64,000 nt of DNA from Bidens hawaiensis (GCA_021521415.1 JAIQDT010001139.1:248001-312000), one strand, 5' to 3'. Positions 11,292 to 24,688 are shown, counted from the stretch's first letter. The notes: generated by a model not told the origin, from the sequence alone. Made by a program: numbers and translations.

Positions 11292-12330
11292 GTGTTGTTT
11301 GTTTTTGAAGAGGTTTAATGTCTGCAGTCTGCGGACCACATCTGCAGACATCTATAGCAGAAGAGGTGGACCAAAGGTCTGCAGTCTGTAACAAGAAGAT
11401 TGTTTGTTTTTTAACATCTGCACAGTATTAACATAAAATGAAATTTAAATAAACTGTCAGATCCTAATTTCACGAACATATAACAACAAGATCCATAACT
11501 CACATCAACAATCTAATAAGAACAAGTCGTTCATAACTCAAATCATAAATCAAATCCTAATAAGAACAATTAAAAAAAAGATTTTGCAATAAAAAAAATT
11601 AAGGAAAACAAGAAACAAAATATATAAAAAATTTAAAGAAATCTTTGCTGTTTCATTTTCTGTTGCTGCTACTTCTCCATTTATTAAGCTTAAAATGGAG
11701 CTCTAAAAATTCAATTTTGAAGACAGGGTTATTAGAGTTTCAATTAACTTGGTCACAAGTACTTTCCTCAAATACCATTGGTGGTTGGCTAGTATTAAGA
11801 CCTTGTGATTCTGTAGGAGAAAAAAAAATTGTAGCCTTACAGATGGTGGTTCGAAGGTGGCGGCTGGCAGGTTCCGGCTGTGCGAAGGTGAGTAGTGGTG
11901 GTGCAGCTAGCGGTGATGTGGTTGTGAGAGTGTTGCGAGGGGTGGTGATGCGACTGGTGGCGTAGAAGGGTGGTGTGACTGGTGGCGACTAGGAGATGGT
12001 GGTGGAGGTGTGAGATGGTGGCGGTGATGCGAAGGTGGTGGTGGTGCGGCTGGTGGACAGGGAGGAATGTGGGTTTGGGGGGCTAGGGTTTGAGAATGGA
12101 GAAGAATGATAAAGGAACGTGGTGCTTTGTGTCTGATGGGGTTTTGAGAAGAGGTTTGAAGAGGCTTGAAGTGTCTAGTCCATGTCTTCTCCAAGAAGAG
12201 GACGTGCAGACATTTTTTAATGAAATGTCTTCTGAAAAACAAACGCACTGCAGACCCCTATGTCTGCCCTTGGTTTTCTTGGCGCAGACAGAAGTGGTCA
12301 GGAAGAGGTTTTTTAAAAAAACAAACACAC
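11292..12330. mobile_element. non-autonomous TIR element (MITE-like)
   Basis: The left end reads GTGTTGTTTGTTTTTGAAGAGG and the right end, reversed, GTGTGTTTGTTTTTTTAAAAA then AACCTCTTCC. Both ends are followed inward by several TCTGCAGAC-like motifs (11322-11410 and 12205-12290). The middle holds a GGTGGTGGTG-rich low-complexity stretch (11845-12060) that generates spurious open frames. No clean target duplication was found, so the superfamily is unassigned; the GTTTGTTT ends are reminiscent of hAT-type MITEs. Confidence 0.5.
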
Positions 12331-12340
12331 CCTCAATCTC

Positions 12341-12411
12341 AGATAAATCTTTGGAAATGTTTGAATAGCATATAAAATAATAAAAAATTTGAGAAGTATA
12401 TTATCAATTGT

Positions 12412-12472
<61 letters not shown>

Positions 12473-12592
12473 TCACATTGATACATATCTTTGGAAATGT
12501 TTGAATAGCATATAAAATAATAAAAAATTTGAGAAGTATATTATCAATTGTTAAATATATATATATATATATATATATCGTCACAATGATAC

Positions 12593-12629
<37 letters not shown>

Positions 12630-12662
12630 TCACGATGATCAATTGTTAAATATATATATCGT
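12341..12662. repeat. tandem duplication with (AT)n tracts
   Basis: A segment of about 134 bp that begins ATCTTTGGAAATGTTTGAATA and ends TTGTTAAATATATAT...CGTCAC occurs twice (from about 12347 and 12486), followed by two partial (AT)n-CGTCAC units. The AT tracts differ in length. Confidence 0.85.
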
Positions 12663-13159
12663 CACAATGAAATTCGAAATGTTCAAACCTCGTTCACAGT
12701 ATCTTTAGAATACTATAAATACTTTTTTATTACTTTTATTTGGGAAATTTATATAATAATAAACCATTTCAATAAAGTTTTTATAAAAGGATACGTAATT
12801 AATTAAAACTTCAGTCAAAAAGTTGTGTAGACTTTAAGGACATTCCCGAAATAAAATATATATTCTAAAATATATATTTTTTTAAATAAAAATGGATAAC
12901 GGTAATAGATACAATTTTGATATTTTAATAATTTAAAATTTTAATTTAAGAAGTGTTAGTGAAAAAGGAACATGGAGCGAAAACATAGTTTTTGTAAAAT
13001 TCACATGGTGAGCATGTGTGGGTTTGACTCGTGAAACACTCACTATGATTGTGCGATTAATATTTAAAAAAAAACAAGAAATAATATATCTATTTGTAAA
13101 ATTAATCCATTACCTTTTGTTCATATACTTCAACCAAAGGAGGAGGTAGTTTTGTTGTC

Positions 13160-13450
13160 ATTGACAAACTTTGTAATCGGGCTATATATTCTTGTTATTG
13201 AAAACTAACTCGCTTCGTGACTTCCAAATCAACCAACATGTTACCCCCATGATTGCTTGTGTAATCTCTCTGTTTTCCTTGTCTTGTAGATGAACCGATG
13301 TTTCCAACATGTCTTTAACCGACCAAGGCGTGCAATCACATGGTAACTTCAACCATGACCAAATTAAAGTCCAGACCAAATTTGCCTATCGACAATTTAC
13401 TAAAAGATGTTGTTTGATTTGATCTAGGGCTCTTACTTCTCGCTTGAGGT
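13160..13450 (-). pseudogene. LINE reverse-transcriptase C-terminal fragment (zf-RVT)
   Basis: The minus-strand frame shows HLLVNCR-like residues, then VWTLIWSWLKLP and, near the end, CWLIWKSRSELVFNNK. This spacing matches the zf-RVT region at the C-terminus of plant LINE pol proteins. The frame is open only over 65 codons (13379-13182) but the homology extends upstream past a break near 13385. No reverse transcriptase core, endonuclease or poly-A tail was found nearby, so this is an isolated old fragment. Confidence 0.6.
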
Positions 13451-15399
13451 TCCCGTTTGTTTTTTTTTTCTTTTATTAAATTTAGCCTTTCCCAAAAAAA
13501 AAAAAAGAAAACTCACACTTGTGAGCACTTTGCAAAATTCATCTAAGTATAACCAGCAGTCGTTTTATTTTTGAGATAAAAATGATAGTAAAAGAATACA
13601 AAGGCGCTTCATTAATAGAATATATAAAGTTAGCATAAAGTTATATTTGATTTATTCAAGCGTTGAAATATGAGTCTGATTAGTATTAGAAAAATGATGA
13701 AAAATATCTCATAAATTAAGTAGTAGAACTGAATGCAAATAGCAGTCAACTTGAATTAAAAATTTAAAACATATATATACACACAAATACTATAGTTTTC
13801 TTTTTTTAGCAAAATATAAATAGTTAACGACCTAAAATATAAAAACGCACATGTGATACGGAGCCTTTCATGTGTCTCATGGGGCAAGTTTAAAACAAGT
13901 CCCTCATGTTTCTGTAAACACAAATTACACCACCCTTTAATGTGTAACTGCGTCTTTTTGGGACAAACTATTTCATAACAAGTAACCTTGAATTTCGGTC
14001 TATTGTTTTTATTTTAATTATTGTAAAAAATGTTATATTAGTTAAACATGACAATTAATTGAATTGAATATTGTTGGTTAAATATCTTAATAAGTCATAC
14101 AATTCTATTAATGCTCTTTGATTCTTATGCGGAATTAAGTTTTGACTGAACCATATGATCACTTAGTGCTATTTGGATATTATATGCCAGATAAAAGTTG
14201 TATAACTTAAGAGATTATACAAGACTTAACTCTGATAACATTGAAAAATGTCCTACAATTTTAATGGTTGCGGTGGGATGCACATTTGATTACGAGTATA
14301 AGATTTTTTTCAATGACGTATGAGCTATTTTAACCACGCTTGTAACTGGAGTCAACTTTAGCTACATAACCCACCTCACTTAGATGAAACCCTAGCACAT
14401 TAACCCCTGTTGTAAATCATTTATTTTGTTAAATAAACTTTGACAATAGTTGAACAAAATTCCAATAGATATAATTGGGTGTGTGGGGTAGATATTATAA
14501 TTATGGATAAACCACATGGAGGTTGGTTGCATATTCTAAGATAAATAATGGTTCACATGTTGACAGGCTAAGAGGAGTTATTTGTTTATGGTGGGGACCC
14601 GTTTGGGTTATAGTTGACGCCCAAGACATAATACATCTCTACTGGGACAACTCTTGTATGTTATATGTTTATAGAACATAAATAAACATGACAAGAAGAG
14701 AACATAAGATGATAAGAAAATGTTCTTTATCTAGAAAGGACGGAAAGGTATACATTAACCATGATAAGATGGACGGGTCGGGTAGGCTAACGAGTCAAAA
14801 GGATTAGATTTTAAACATGGTTTTAACAAAACGAGTTGAGTCAAAACAAACCGATTTAGAAAGATATTGATATGGTTCGAGTCCAAACGAGTTATTGACA
14901 AAAATGGATTAGTTGGTTTTAGAAAATAATATTAAAACGAGATTTTAGGTTGTATAGTTTTATATGGCTAATGGCGATGAGAGTGGTGGAGATGACAGTG
15001 ATGGTGGTGCCACAACTGTGGAGATGATGGTAGTGGTCTTTGAAGTGGTTGTGGTGGGGAAATTCATAGAGTTGGATGAGGTGGTGTTCATGATGGGGGT
15101 GATGATAACAAGGTAGTGTTTCTAGTGGTAGCAACAAGTGGTAGTGGAAGAGATGAAAATGGGGTGGCGTAGTGGCGGTGCTGGTGACATTGATGATGAG
15201 GTGGTACATATAACTGTGACGAGTGTTGAAGGTGTGATTGTGTGAAGGCGACACCAACAATGGATTTTGAAACTAATATGGAGACGGCACATGCCACAAT
15301 GGATTTCAATTTATTATATAGCATGTACAAAAGTAAAGATACAAATACAAATACAAATACAAATACATATATAGATATATAAAATATATTTAATTACTA
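13451..15399. other. intergenic, no gene seen
   Basis: AT-rich. A GTGGTGG/GATGATGG-rich stretch at 14965-15240 gives frames on the minus strand rich in His and Thr; these are compositional. Confidence 0.5.
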
Positions 15400-16571
15400 G
15401 ATAATAGATAGTGAACGAGTCAATCTCGAACTTGATAAATTCCTAGCAACCCAAACTTTTAGCTTTGGATGTAGATATCGAAATAAGCTACACTCAGGCT
15501 TTCTAAGTTGATGAGATGAGCTCGATTCGTTTAAACCAACATATGTAATAAAAGTAAGAGGAATTAGTTTAGTGAAGTATTGCTACAAATTGATATCACT
15601 TGCCATCTTGAATAAAACTAAAAAAATTTCTTTTATTATGTTGTACTATATAAGTAAATACTATACATGTCATATAACAACAATTCAACATTGGGAGTAA
15701 ACCGTACTTGTATGCCCTTTTTTGAATTCTATGGTTCATTGGCGACACAATGTGTATGCAGGGATCCTATCTATATTCGCAAAATAATGTAACCGTGTAT
15801 CTCTTTTCAAGTATCGTGTGCAAAGAATACGACAAAAAGGCCTTAAAACATTTTGGACGTACCATGTAATAATCTTATTCATTAATTTTGTTACTTAAAA
15901 GTAATTAACATCACTATTTATCCTTATTTCTTTAGCATGCCGTATTCGGGGAACCTCATACTACAATTATGACCGTATTAGGGTAATGCTAATGTTCGTG
16001 TACACATAAATGCTGTTTGTTTGATGGATTCTCAACCATGCACCCGTTAACTAAGCAACAATCAACATTTTCTCGCGACATCTGGTTTATTATTATGTTA
16101 TAAGATAAGATGGAGTTACTTGCAAGTAGGATATTTTGTTATGCTAAATGTTATATTATAGTATGTTAGTAATATGTTATAGCCAAGCAATAAAGTAATA
16201 CATATATTATGACATAAAAATAGAGTGAATACACTTTTTTATACAAAGATAATAAATTTTCTTCCTACTAATCACAAAACAAGTTTATCATTATAGTCTA
16301 TACTTTATACTTTATATTAGTATTAAATAACTTCTTTTACGTTACTGATTCAACATTAATTACAATTCCTAAAATAAGTTGATTTAGTTTTATCCCAATT
16401 TGTCACACAAATAAAAGATATCACCTCCCATTTAATATAACCATTTCCAACATTTAAAATACAAGTGATAATATTGTCATCAATTAAAATATTATAATAA
16501 ATTATTAGAGTTGAAATACACAAGAGGCCACTTGGTGAAGATGCATAGGAGGTGGGTTGGGTGTGGTGAAG
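15400..16571 (+). promoter_or_regulatory. upstream region of the H+-ATPase gene
   Basis: About 1.2 kb of AT-rich sequence with no gene or intact transposon, lying directly upstream of the H+-ATPase TATA box. It presumably contains the promoter; I can name no specific factor site with confidence. Confidence 0.4.
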
Positions 16572-16744
16572 TATAAAGAGACTCCCTTGTTCTTCCTCAT
16601 TTCAGGTCTTCCTCACACATCTTCTCTCTCTCTCTTTCTCTACATAATATTATTAGCATTGGAGCTTGAATTCAATCAAACTCCATTGTTATCGAACCGA
16701 CATTTAGCCGTTGATACCGCTTTCGGGTGCTCTTGCTAGTTAAC
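16572..16744 (+). promoter_or_regulatory. TATA box and CT-rich 5' leader of H+-ATPase
   Basis: TATAAAG at 16572-16578 predicts transcription from about 16603. The leader has a CT microsatellite (16620-16644), common in plant 5' UTRs, and contains no ATG before the start codon at 16745. An 11-codon ATG frame at 16541-16576 lies upstream of the inferred transcription start. A leader intron cannot be excluded. Confidence 0.5.
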
Positions 16745-19554
16745 ATGGGTGGGGATGCTCTTAGTCTCGAAGGGATCAAAAATGAAACCGTCGATCTGGT
16801 AAAGTTACAATACTCCTAATACTCCCAAAACTCTTATTCTTATATTAACACGTTAAGATCTCTACCAAGTCAGCTAGCGAACATTGCAAACATTTTCTTT
16901 TGTGATCATTTCTTTTTTCATGAACTATAATTTTGATTTAGGTTTATGAACATTATGAATATTATTAATAAAGTTAATATTATGAACATTTTTGAGTACT
17001 CAGATCTCATGTGACAACTTTTCTTCACAAACAATCAAGCTGTTTTTGCCGGTTACAGATCGATTTGAATATTGTATTAATTTAATACTACTAAATGACA
17101 AACTGGCTGTCTCCTGTGAATATTTTTATAAACACTTTTAACTTCTTTTAGTAATAGTTATAATATTCCATCATGTTCATGAAAATCACATCTCGTAATT
17201 TTGTTTTTGCTAGAAACATTTTAGTTCCGTACGTCTTGATTGGTGCAAATTATTATAATATATATTTTTTATGTGGATTTGATTTTACGTTTAGTCCGTT
17301 ATTATCTCCTTAATTTGTGATTTTAGATGTAACATTTTGGGTGTGTTTGGCATGAAACTTTTAGGAGCTTTTAGGAGTTACAAGCTTCAAGCTTTTAAGA
17401 AAAAGCTCATACTCAATTAAAAGTTCTGTTTGGTTCAATGAGCTTGAAACTTTTAGGCCAGAAGAAAAAGCTTAAAGCTTCTACTAGTAGCGTTTAGAAA
17501 GAGCTACAAGCTTTTAGTATGATAATTTACTTAAATAACCTTCCAAAATAAATACATTTAACATTATTGATTTTAGTTATGCCCATTTTAGTAATTTTAT
17601 ACGTTTTATTAAAAGCTCCAGCTACTCTGCCAAACATCTAAATATATCTAAAGAGCTATAGCTTCCAGCTACCAGCTACAGCTTCCAGCCAACAGCTTCC
17701 AGCTAGTTTTGTCAAACATACGCTTTGTATTCTTATCTTGAAAATTGAGATTAGTATTTTTTGGGGATTAACATTTTATTTAATTAGTTTTTATCCATTA
17801 ATTATTAGTTGACCATTTATGGTATCGATATAACGTAAAAATGTACATCCTCTGCTGCTTAAAGTACAACTACAAATAAGATTCTTACTTGGAAAGCAAT
17901 TGATTTATTTTAGGTATCAATCACAATATATTTAGGTTTTACAATTTTTCTAGTATTAAAATTATTCAATGCATCTTCAAGATTATACATTAATGTTTTT
18001 AGTATTCATTGAACATCATAGGGTAATGTTTTGAATAACATTTAATGCAAATAAATTTTGATATATATCATTTACAAAATATCTTTAGATATTGTTTAGT
18101 AATTATCTTATTACCAATTTACTCCTTGTACTAAACAAAAGTACAAAAGTGACCCTTAAACTTTTTTTTTACCTTACACTTTTGTAATTATAAGAACCTT
18201 TTACAAAATATTTGGATATTTTAATACATAATTAAATCAAAACATTAAAGTACGTTTTTGTACGTTAATCTTGTTTATCATCTATTAAATTACATGTAAA
18301 CCAAATTTACCAAAAAACAATATAATAAAAAAATAAAACTTGTCTTTTATCTCTGCTTTTGTTAGTAGCTCTGACTAATGGAGTTTGACGCATATTTTTG
18401 GATTTATTTGTTTTTGATGACCTGTTTTGTAAATAAATAACTACTTATGGAAGTAATAATATACTCCACTTTAAAAAATAAATTAAAAATATAAGGTAGC
18501 GTTTGTTATGCAGTAATGACAGACGGAATGGAATGATTCATTACGTGGGAATGAAATAAGAGGTGTTTGGTTGCACAATGGAATAGAATCATCCATTACA
18601 CATGGAATCTCATTCCATCAAAACCATTCATTCCCACCCATTTTTTTATTCCATTCATCATTCAACCTACTTTCTCAACAACACCATCATTTAACAACAA
18701 CCACCGCCACCACCACCACCACTACCATAGCCACCACCGCCATCGTCACCACCACCACCCCAGTCGCCACCACCTGACCGTCACCGTCGCCATCACCACC
18801 TCCACCACCTTACCACCAAAGCTACCACCGCCACCATCGTCGCCACCTGACCATAACCGCCACCACCACCGTCATCACCACCCTACCACCGCTATCACTA
18901 CCAATGCTACCATCGCTTGACCACCACCACCATTTTCATCTCCAAAGCTACCATCGCTGTCGCTATTTCAGGTTTTTTTTTGTAAATATTTATATATATT
19001 GGAATAGGAATATTTTTATTATTTCTATTTCATTTCTAAAAATTTTTTCGGATATCAAACAACATAAAGTAATTAATCATTTCATTCTCATATGTTAACC
19101 AAACAAGACAAAGGAATTGTAATGATCTCATTCCATTCCTCATCTCATTCAATTCCTCTTTCATTCTATTCCTTTCAATCAAACATACCATACCTATTAA
19201 AACATATAAAACTATTAACTTGGTTTAGCTTAAAACATGAGATAAAATTTATGAAAAAAACTTTAACGTTTAAAAAAATATCATTTCATGTAATAATAAT
19301 AATATTTAATTTGTACTTAGACATGGAATTCTGTCAAGTAATTGTTTTTTTTGCATATATATAATAAATCTTTTTGGATTTTTCTCTTGTTGGGCAACGT
19401 GCCGTTGTTGGTTGGTTTATAATTTTAAACAAATATAATTAATAAATATAAAATGGATGTAATTTCTGTCTAGATTAGCACCTTCTTCGTTTGTGGGCCC
19501 GGCCCATTTACGTTAGTGGCAAAGTCAACTTGTAACGCATGTTCAAGTGTTTCA

Positions 19555-19594
<40 letters not shown>

Positions 19595-22500
19595 TTAGTA
19601 AAAAATCTTTAGTCATACATTGGGACCGTTATCATGAAAATAGTTTTGTACCACTTGTAATAAGTTATTCATTAGTTAATTATCATGTTCATACTTTTGT
19701 TTAACATAATTTCTTACGTTTAAAGCTGCGGAGCTTACTTAGTCGTGTAAAAAAACTTCATATAACGAATAGTAATGATAAGATCCAACATATATGAAAA
19801 CATTTTTTATTTAAATAACTTAGTTTCACTAATCCAAAAAGGCTAACGGTGTAACTTGTTAATTGTTTGCATTATATTTCGATGTGTTATAAATTATAAT
19901 CTAATGTAGCTTATTAATGATTTGAATATCAATACAGGAAAAAGTACCAATTGAAGAGGTGTTTGAGCAGTTGAAATGCAACCGTGAAGGTTTGAGCTCA
20001 GATGAAGGAGCTCAAAGGCTTGAAATATTTGGACCCAACAAATTGGAAGAAAAAAAGGTGTTCAATTATTATTATTTTTATAACTAAAAGTGTTTTTTTT
20101 ATTACCAAATGGTTAAAACTTAAAACTTACTAATACATTTTTTTTGTTAATAATAGGAAAGCAAATTCCTCAAGTTTCTTGGGTTTATGTGGAACCCTCT
20201 GTCATGGGTCATGGAGGCTGCAGCCATCATGGCCATTGCGCTTGCTAACGGTGGTGGGAAGCCGCCGGATTGGCAAGATTTTGTCGGTATCGTTTGCCTG
20301 CTTGTTATCAACTCCACCATCAGTTTCATTGAAGAAAACAATGCTGGAAATGCTGCTGCTGCACTTATGGCTGGTCTTGCACCGAAAACCAAGGTTCGTT
20401 ACCATTTTCTTAACCAAGGTAAAAGGGTATTTTGGTCATTTGACCTAAAGTTAACGATAAAACATTGTAAAAAGGTTATTTTGGCCATTTGACCTAAAGT
20501 TAACGATAAAACAAGGTAAAAAGGTTATTTTGGTCATTTAACATAAAGGTAACGATAAAACGAGGTAACAGGGTTATTTTGGTCATTTGTCCTAAAGTTA
20601 ACAATAAAACAAGGTAAAATGATTATTTTGGTCAGTTGAACTAAAGTTAACGATAAAACAAGGTAAAAAGGTTATTTTGGTCTTTTAACAAAAAGTTAAC
20701 GATAGAACAAGGTAAAAAGGTTATTTTGGTCATTTGACCTAAAGATAATGATAAAACAAGGTAAAAAGGTTGTTTTCGTCATCTTACCTAAAGTTAATAG
20801 TAAAACATGGTAAAGGGTACTTTGGACATTTACCTAAATTTAATGGTAAAACAATGTAAAAGGGTATTTTGGTCATTTCACCTAAAGTTAACGGACAAGT
20901 CAACGAAAGTTAAACTTCGACCACTCTAATAATAATATTAATCTCATAATCTTTCTTCAGGTTCTAAGAGATGGAAGATGGAGTGAACAAGAAGCTGCTA
21001 TACTAGTTCCAGGAGATATCATAAGCATCAAACTCGGCGACATTGTACCAGCTGACGCGCGTCTACTAGAAGGCGACCCGTTAAAGATTGACCAATCTGC
21101 CCTTACAGGAGAATCACTCCCAGTCACCAAGAACCCATACGACGAAGTGTTCTCAGGTTCAACATGCAAACAAGGTGAACTAGAAGCAGTAGTCATCGCA
21201 ACCGGGGTCCACACGTTCTTCGGCAAGGCTGCACATCTTGTCGACAGCACGAACCAAGTCGGACACTTCCAGAAGGTTCTAACAGCCATAGGAAACTTCT
21301 GCATATGTTCCATTGCAGTTGGAATGGTAGTTGAGATCATTGTCATGTATCCGATCCAACACCGAGAGTATAGGAAAGGGATTGACAATCTTTTGGTCTT
21401 GCTTATTGGTGGGATTCCCATTGCTATGCCTACGGTTCTTTCGGTTACAATGGCTATTGGTTCACATAGGCTTTCACAACAAGGTGCTATTACTAAAAGA
21501 ATGACTGCTATCGAAGAAATGGCGGGAATGGATGTTTTGTGCAGTGATAAGACAGGGACTTTGACGTTGAACAAGCTTACGGTTGATAAGAATTTGATTG
21601 AGGTGTTTGGTAAAGGTTTGGATAAGGAACAAGTTTTGCTTTATGCTGCTAGAGCTTCTAGGATGGAAAACCAAGATGCTATTGATGCTGCTATTGTTGG
21701 TACCCTTGCTGATCCCAAAGAGGTATATTATTATTATTAATAATAATATTGTTATTGTTAATGTTGTTTTGGATGTTATTGACCGGTATGTTTCTGTAGG
21801 CGCGAGCTGGAATCCGAGAGGTCCATTTCTTCCCGTTCAACCCGGTGGACAAGAGGACTGCATTGACTTACATTGACAATAGTGGCAACTGGTTTAGAGC
21901 TAGCAAAGGTGCACCAGAACAGGTAATGCAGTTGTTATTTGACTATTAAACTATTTGTTAAGTGACAATAAACTAAAGTAAAAGGGTATTTTGGTCATTT
22001 TACATAAAGTTAACATTAAATCAAAGTAAAAGGGTATTTTGGTCGTTTTATCTGAACTTAACACTAAAGTACAGTAAAAGGGCATTTTGGTCATTTTTAT
22101 TAAAGTTAACGGATGTTAGCCTTAGAACTCAAGCTTGGTTAACTTAATAAGTTTATTAACTATTTATTAAGTGACAATAACCAAAGTAAAAGGGTATTTT
22201 GGTAATTTTACTTAAAGTTAACATTAAATCAAAGTAAAAGGGTATTTTGGTCGTTTTACATGAACATAACACTAAACTACAGTAAAAGGGCATTTTGGTC
22301 ATTGTTCCTAAAGTTGACAGAAGTTAGCCTTAGAACCTAAACTTGGTTAACTTAATATATTTGTTAAATGAAGGTAAAAAAAGAGTAAAAACAAAGCACT
22401 CATTGTTCTTGAATGTTGAAACAGATTTTGACTCTTTGTGGATGCAAAGAAGACTTGAAGAAGAAAGTTCATGCCATGATTGACAAATTTGCCGAACGTG

Positions 22501-24688
22501 GGCTGCGATCGTTGGGTGTTGCAAGACAGGTTTACATTAATCATTAAGCTAGTTTAATCTAGTACAAGTAACATGCTTTGTTAGTTTGTTAACTAGATAA
22601 TGTTAAACTTGCAGGAAGTACCACAAAAGTCAAAAGACAGCCCGGGCGGTCCATGGGAGTTTGTTGGATTGTTGTCTCTCTTTGATCCCCCGAGGCACGA
22701 CAGTGCTGAGACCATCCGCAGAGCCCTCAATCTTGGTGTTAATGTTAAGATGATTACTGGTAAGTATAATGCATACATGTATATATTGATATTAATTTGA
22801 TTAATACTGATATGATATTGTGTATCATATAGGTGATCAACTTGCTATTGCTAAGGAAACTGGTAGACGGCTCGGTATGGGAACAAACATGTACCCGTCT
22901 TCTTCACTACTCGGTGGACACAAGGACGAGTCAATAGCTGGACTCCCGATCGATGAGTTGATCGAGAAAGCTGACGGGTTTGCCGGGGTTTTCCCTGGTG
23001 AGTATATATATTCAACTAAACAACTACTTTTGCATTTGTTAATATTTTTTTATTATAATTTAAGACTAAAGTTGGACATGTATTTTTTTAACCATACAGA
23101 ACACAAGTATGAAATTGTGAAGAAGTTACAAGAGAGAAAACACATTTGTGGTATGACTGGTGACGGTGTGAACGATGCACCCGCGTTAAAGAAGGCTGAT
23201 ATCGGTATCGCAGTTGCTGATGCTACCGATGCTGCACGAAGTGCATCTGATATCGTGCTTACTGAACCCGGTCTTAGTGTTATCATCAGTGCTGTGTTGA
23301 CTAGTCGCGCTATTTTCCAAAGAATGAAGAATTACACGGTTCGTATACAACATTTTAAACATTATTTAATATTTAATAATTAATAAAAAAATAAACTCTT
23401 TTAAGTTACTAAAGTGTTTTTGTTTTACAGATTTATGCGGTTTCTATCACCATTCGTATCGTGTTTGGGTTCATGTTCATTGCTTTGATCTGGAAGTTTG
23501 ACTTCTCACCATTCATGGTCCTTATTATTGCAATCCTTAATGATGGTACCATCATGACAATCTCAAAGGATAGAGTGAAACCGTCTCCGTTACCCGACAG
23601 CTGGAAGCTAAAAGAGATCTTTGCTACTGGAGTTGTTCTTGGTGGTTACTTAGCTTTAATGACAGTTATCTTCTTCTGGATCATGAAAGATACCGACTTC
23701 TTCACGGTAATAATAAAACTTTAAAACATAAATACATAAATCAATAAATCTTACAAGTTACAATGTTGCTCATATTTTGTTTTTGGCATATGTAGGATAA
23801 ATTTGATGTTAAGTCTTTGAGAACTAGCGAGCCCGAGATGATGGCTGCTTTATATTTACAAGTCAGTATTGTGAGCCAAGCTTTAATCTTTGTCACTCGC
23901 TCACGAAGCTGGTCGTTTGTGGAGCGACCCGGGTTCTTACTCATGGGTGCTTTCCTAGCTGCACAACTGGTAAATGTTTTTTTTTCCTTTTTTTTTCCCC
24001 AGTTTTTAACATGTTACACTTGTTAATATTTCAGGTAGCAACTTTAATAGCTGTATACGCAAACTGGGGATTCGCGAGAATCAAGGGAGTCGGGTGGAAA
24101 TGGGCCGGTATTATCTGGCTTTACAGTATCGTGTTTTATTTCCCTCTTGATCTCATGAAGTTTGCCATTCGATACATCCTTAGCGGGAAGGCATGGCTCA
24201 ACATGATCGACAACAGGGTACGTATAAATGTGTATATATATTCAAATAACAAATGTTGTATAAGTTTAAAAACTTATAACTTAAAAATAATTTGTCATGT
24301 GTTTGTTTGTTGTATAGACTGCTTTCACCACTAAGAAGGATTATGGAAGAGAAGAAAGAGAGGCCCAATGGGCCCATGCTCAACGGACCTTGCATGGGCT
24401 TCAAGCACCTGACACCTCAAACCTCTTTAACGAAAAGAGTAGCTACCGAGAACTGTCTGAAATCGCTGAACAAGCCAAAAGACGTGCTGAAGTTGCAAGG
24501 TACTTGTTTTAAAACGAATACCAAATTTTCACATTTTAAGATTATGTTAAATAAAGTTAATAACGTTTAATAAACACGTTATGTTTTATAGGCTACGAGA
24601 GGTGCTTACACTCAAAGGTCATGTTGAGTCGGTGGTGAAACTGAAGGGGCTCGATATTGACACCATTCAACAACATTATACAGTATAA
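16745..24688 (+). CDS. PMA: Plasma-membrane H+-ATPase (P3A-type), 14 exons
   Basis: Exons: 16745-16798, 19938-20057, 20157-20393, 20961-21722, 21800-21922, 22425-22529, 22615-22759, 22833-22997, 23100-23338, 23431-23706, 23796-23969, 24035-24217, 24318-24499, 24592-24688. All introns are GT-AG, phases agree, and the sum is 2862 bp (953 aa), the usual length for plant PMA/AHA pumps. Visible motifs: TGES (about 186-189, actuator), PIAMPTVLS (M4), DKTGT with phosphorylated Asp333, KGAPEQ (427-432, nucleotide binding), GDGVNDAP (591-598), and ILNDGT with Asp688 in M6, the proton-binding Asp of AHA2. The C-terminal autoinhibitory region ends QHYTV; phosphorylation of the penultimate Thr952 creates the 14-3-3 site. 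The pump exports H+ with ATP and energises the plasma membrane. N-terminal and M2-region residues resemble subfamily II (PMA4-like), an inference from memory. No stop or frameshift is present, so the gene appears functional. Confidence 0.97.
17339..17722. mobile_element. MITE-like insertion in H+-ATPase intron 1
   Basis: Ends GGTGTGTTTGGCA and, reversed, CGTATGTTTGACA form imperfect inverted repeats. The interior is rich in AGCTTTTAGGAGC and CAGCTTCCAGCTA phrases repeated in both orientations. This GTGTTTGGC...AGCTTTTAG pattern is common among plant hAT-like MITEs. No clean target duplication was identified. Confidence 0.5.
18495..19194. mobile_element. MITE-like insertion in H+-ATPase intron 1
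   Basis: Ends GGTAGCGTTTGTTATG and, reversed, GGTATGTTTGATTG. Both sides carry GGAATGGAATGA / TCATTCCATTCC motifs that pair over a long distance. The centre is a CCACCACCGCC-type low-complexity block (18695-18940) that yields spurious His/Thr-rich frames. No target duplication was resolved. Confidence 0.5.
19556..19593. repeat. (ATT)n microsatellite in intron 1
   Basis: About 12 uninterrupted ATT units inside the 3139-bp first intron of the H+-ATPase gene. Confidence 0.95.
20404..20895. repeat. 49-bp minisatellite filling H+-ATPase intron 3
   Basis: About ten copies of a unit with the cores GGTTATTTTGGTCATTTGA and AAAGTTAACGATAAAACAAG, period close to 49 bp. They occupy nearly all of intron 3 (20394-20960), leaving only the splice-site flanks unique. 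The later copies drift toward AAAGGGTATTTTGG, the form seen in intron 5. Confidence 0.9.
21945..22370. repeat. same minisatellite, two-tier array in H+-ATPase intron 5
   Basis: Six units of the intron-3 repeat family (GTAAAAGGGTATTTTGGTC core) are organised as two copies of a three-unit block of about 205 bp. Each block ends with GTTAGCCTTAGAAC and begins with TTAAGTGACAATAA. Intron 5 spans 21923-22424. Confidence 0.88.

Noticed and set aside
11645..12375. Frames in the GGTGGTGG block
   Set aside because: Low-complexity codons inside a MITE-like element; frames on both strands at once.
16541..16576. Upstream ORF regulating the H+-ATPase
   Set aside because: The ATG lies before the likely TATA box (16572), so it is probably not in the mRNA. 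The longer frame at 16557 opens with TTG and not ATG.
18567..18920. His/Thr-rich protein of 117 codons
   Set aside because: Produced by CCACCACCG microsatellite sequence in a MITE-like insert within intron 1.
20957..21574. 205-codon minus-strand frame
   Set aside because: Antisense shadow of H+-ATPase exon 4.
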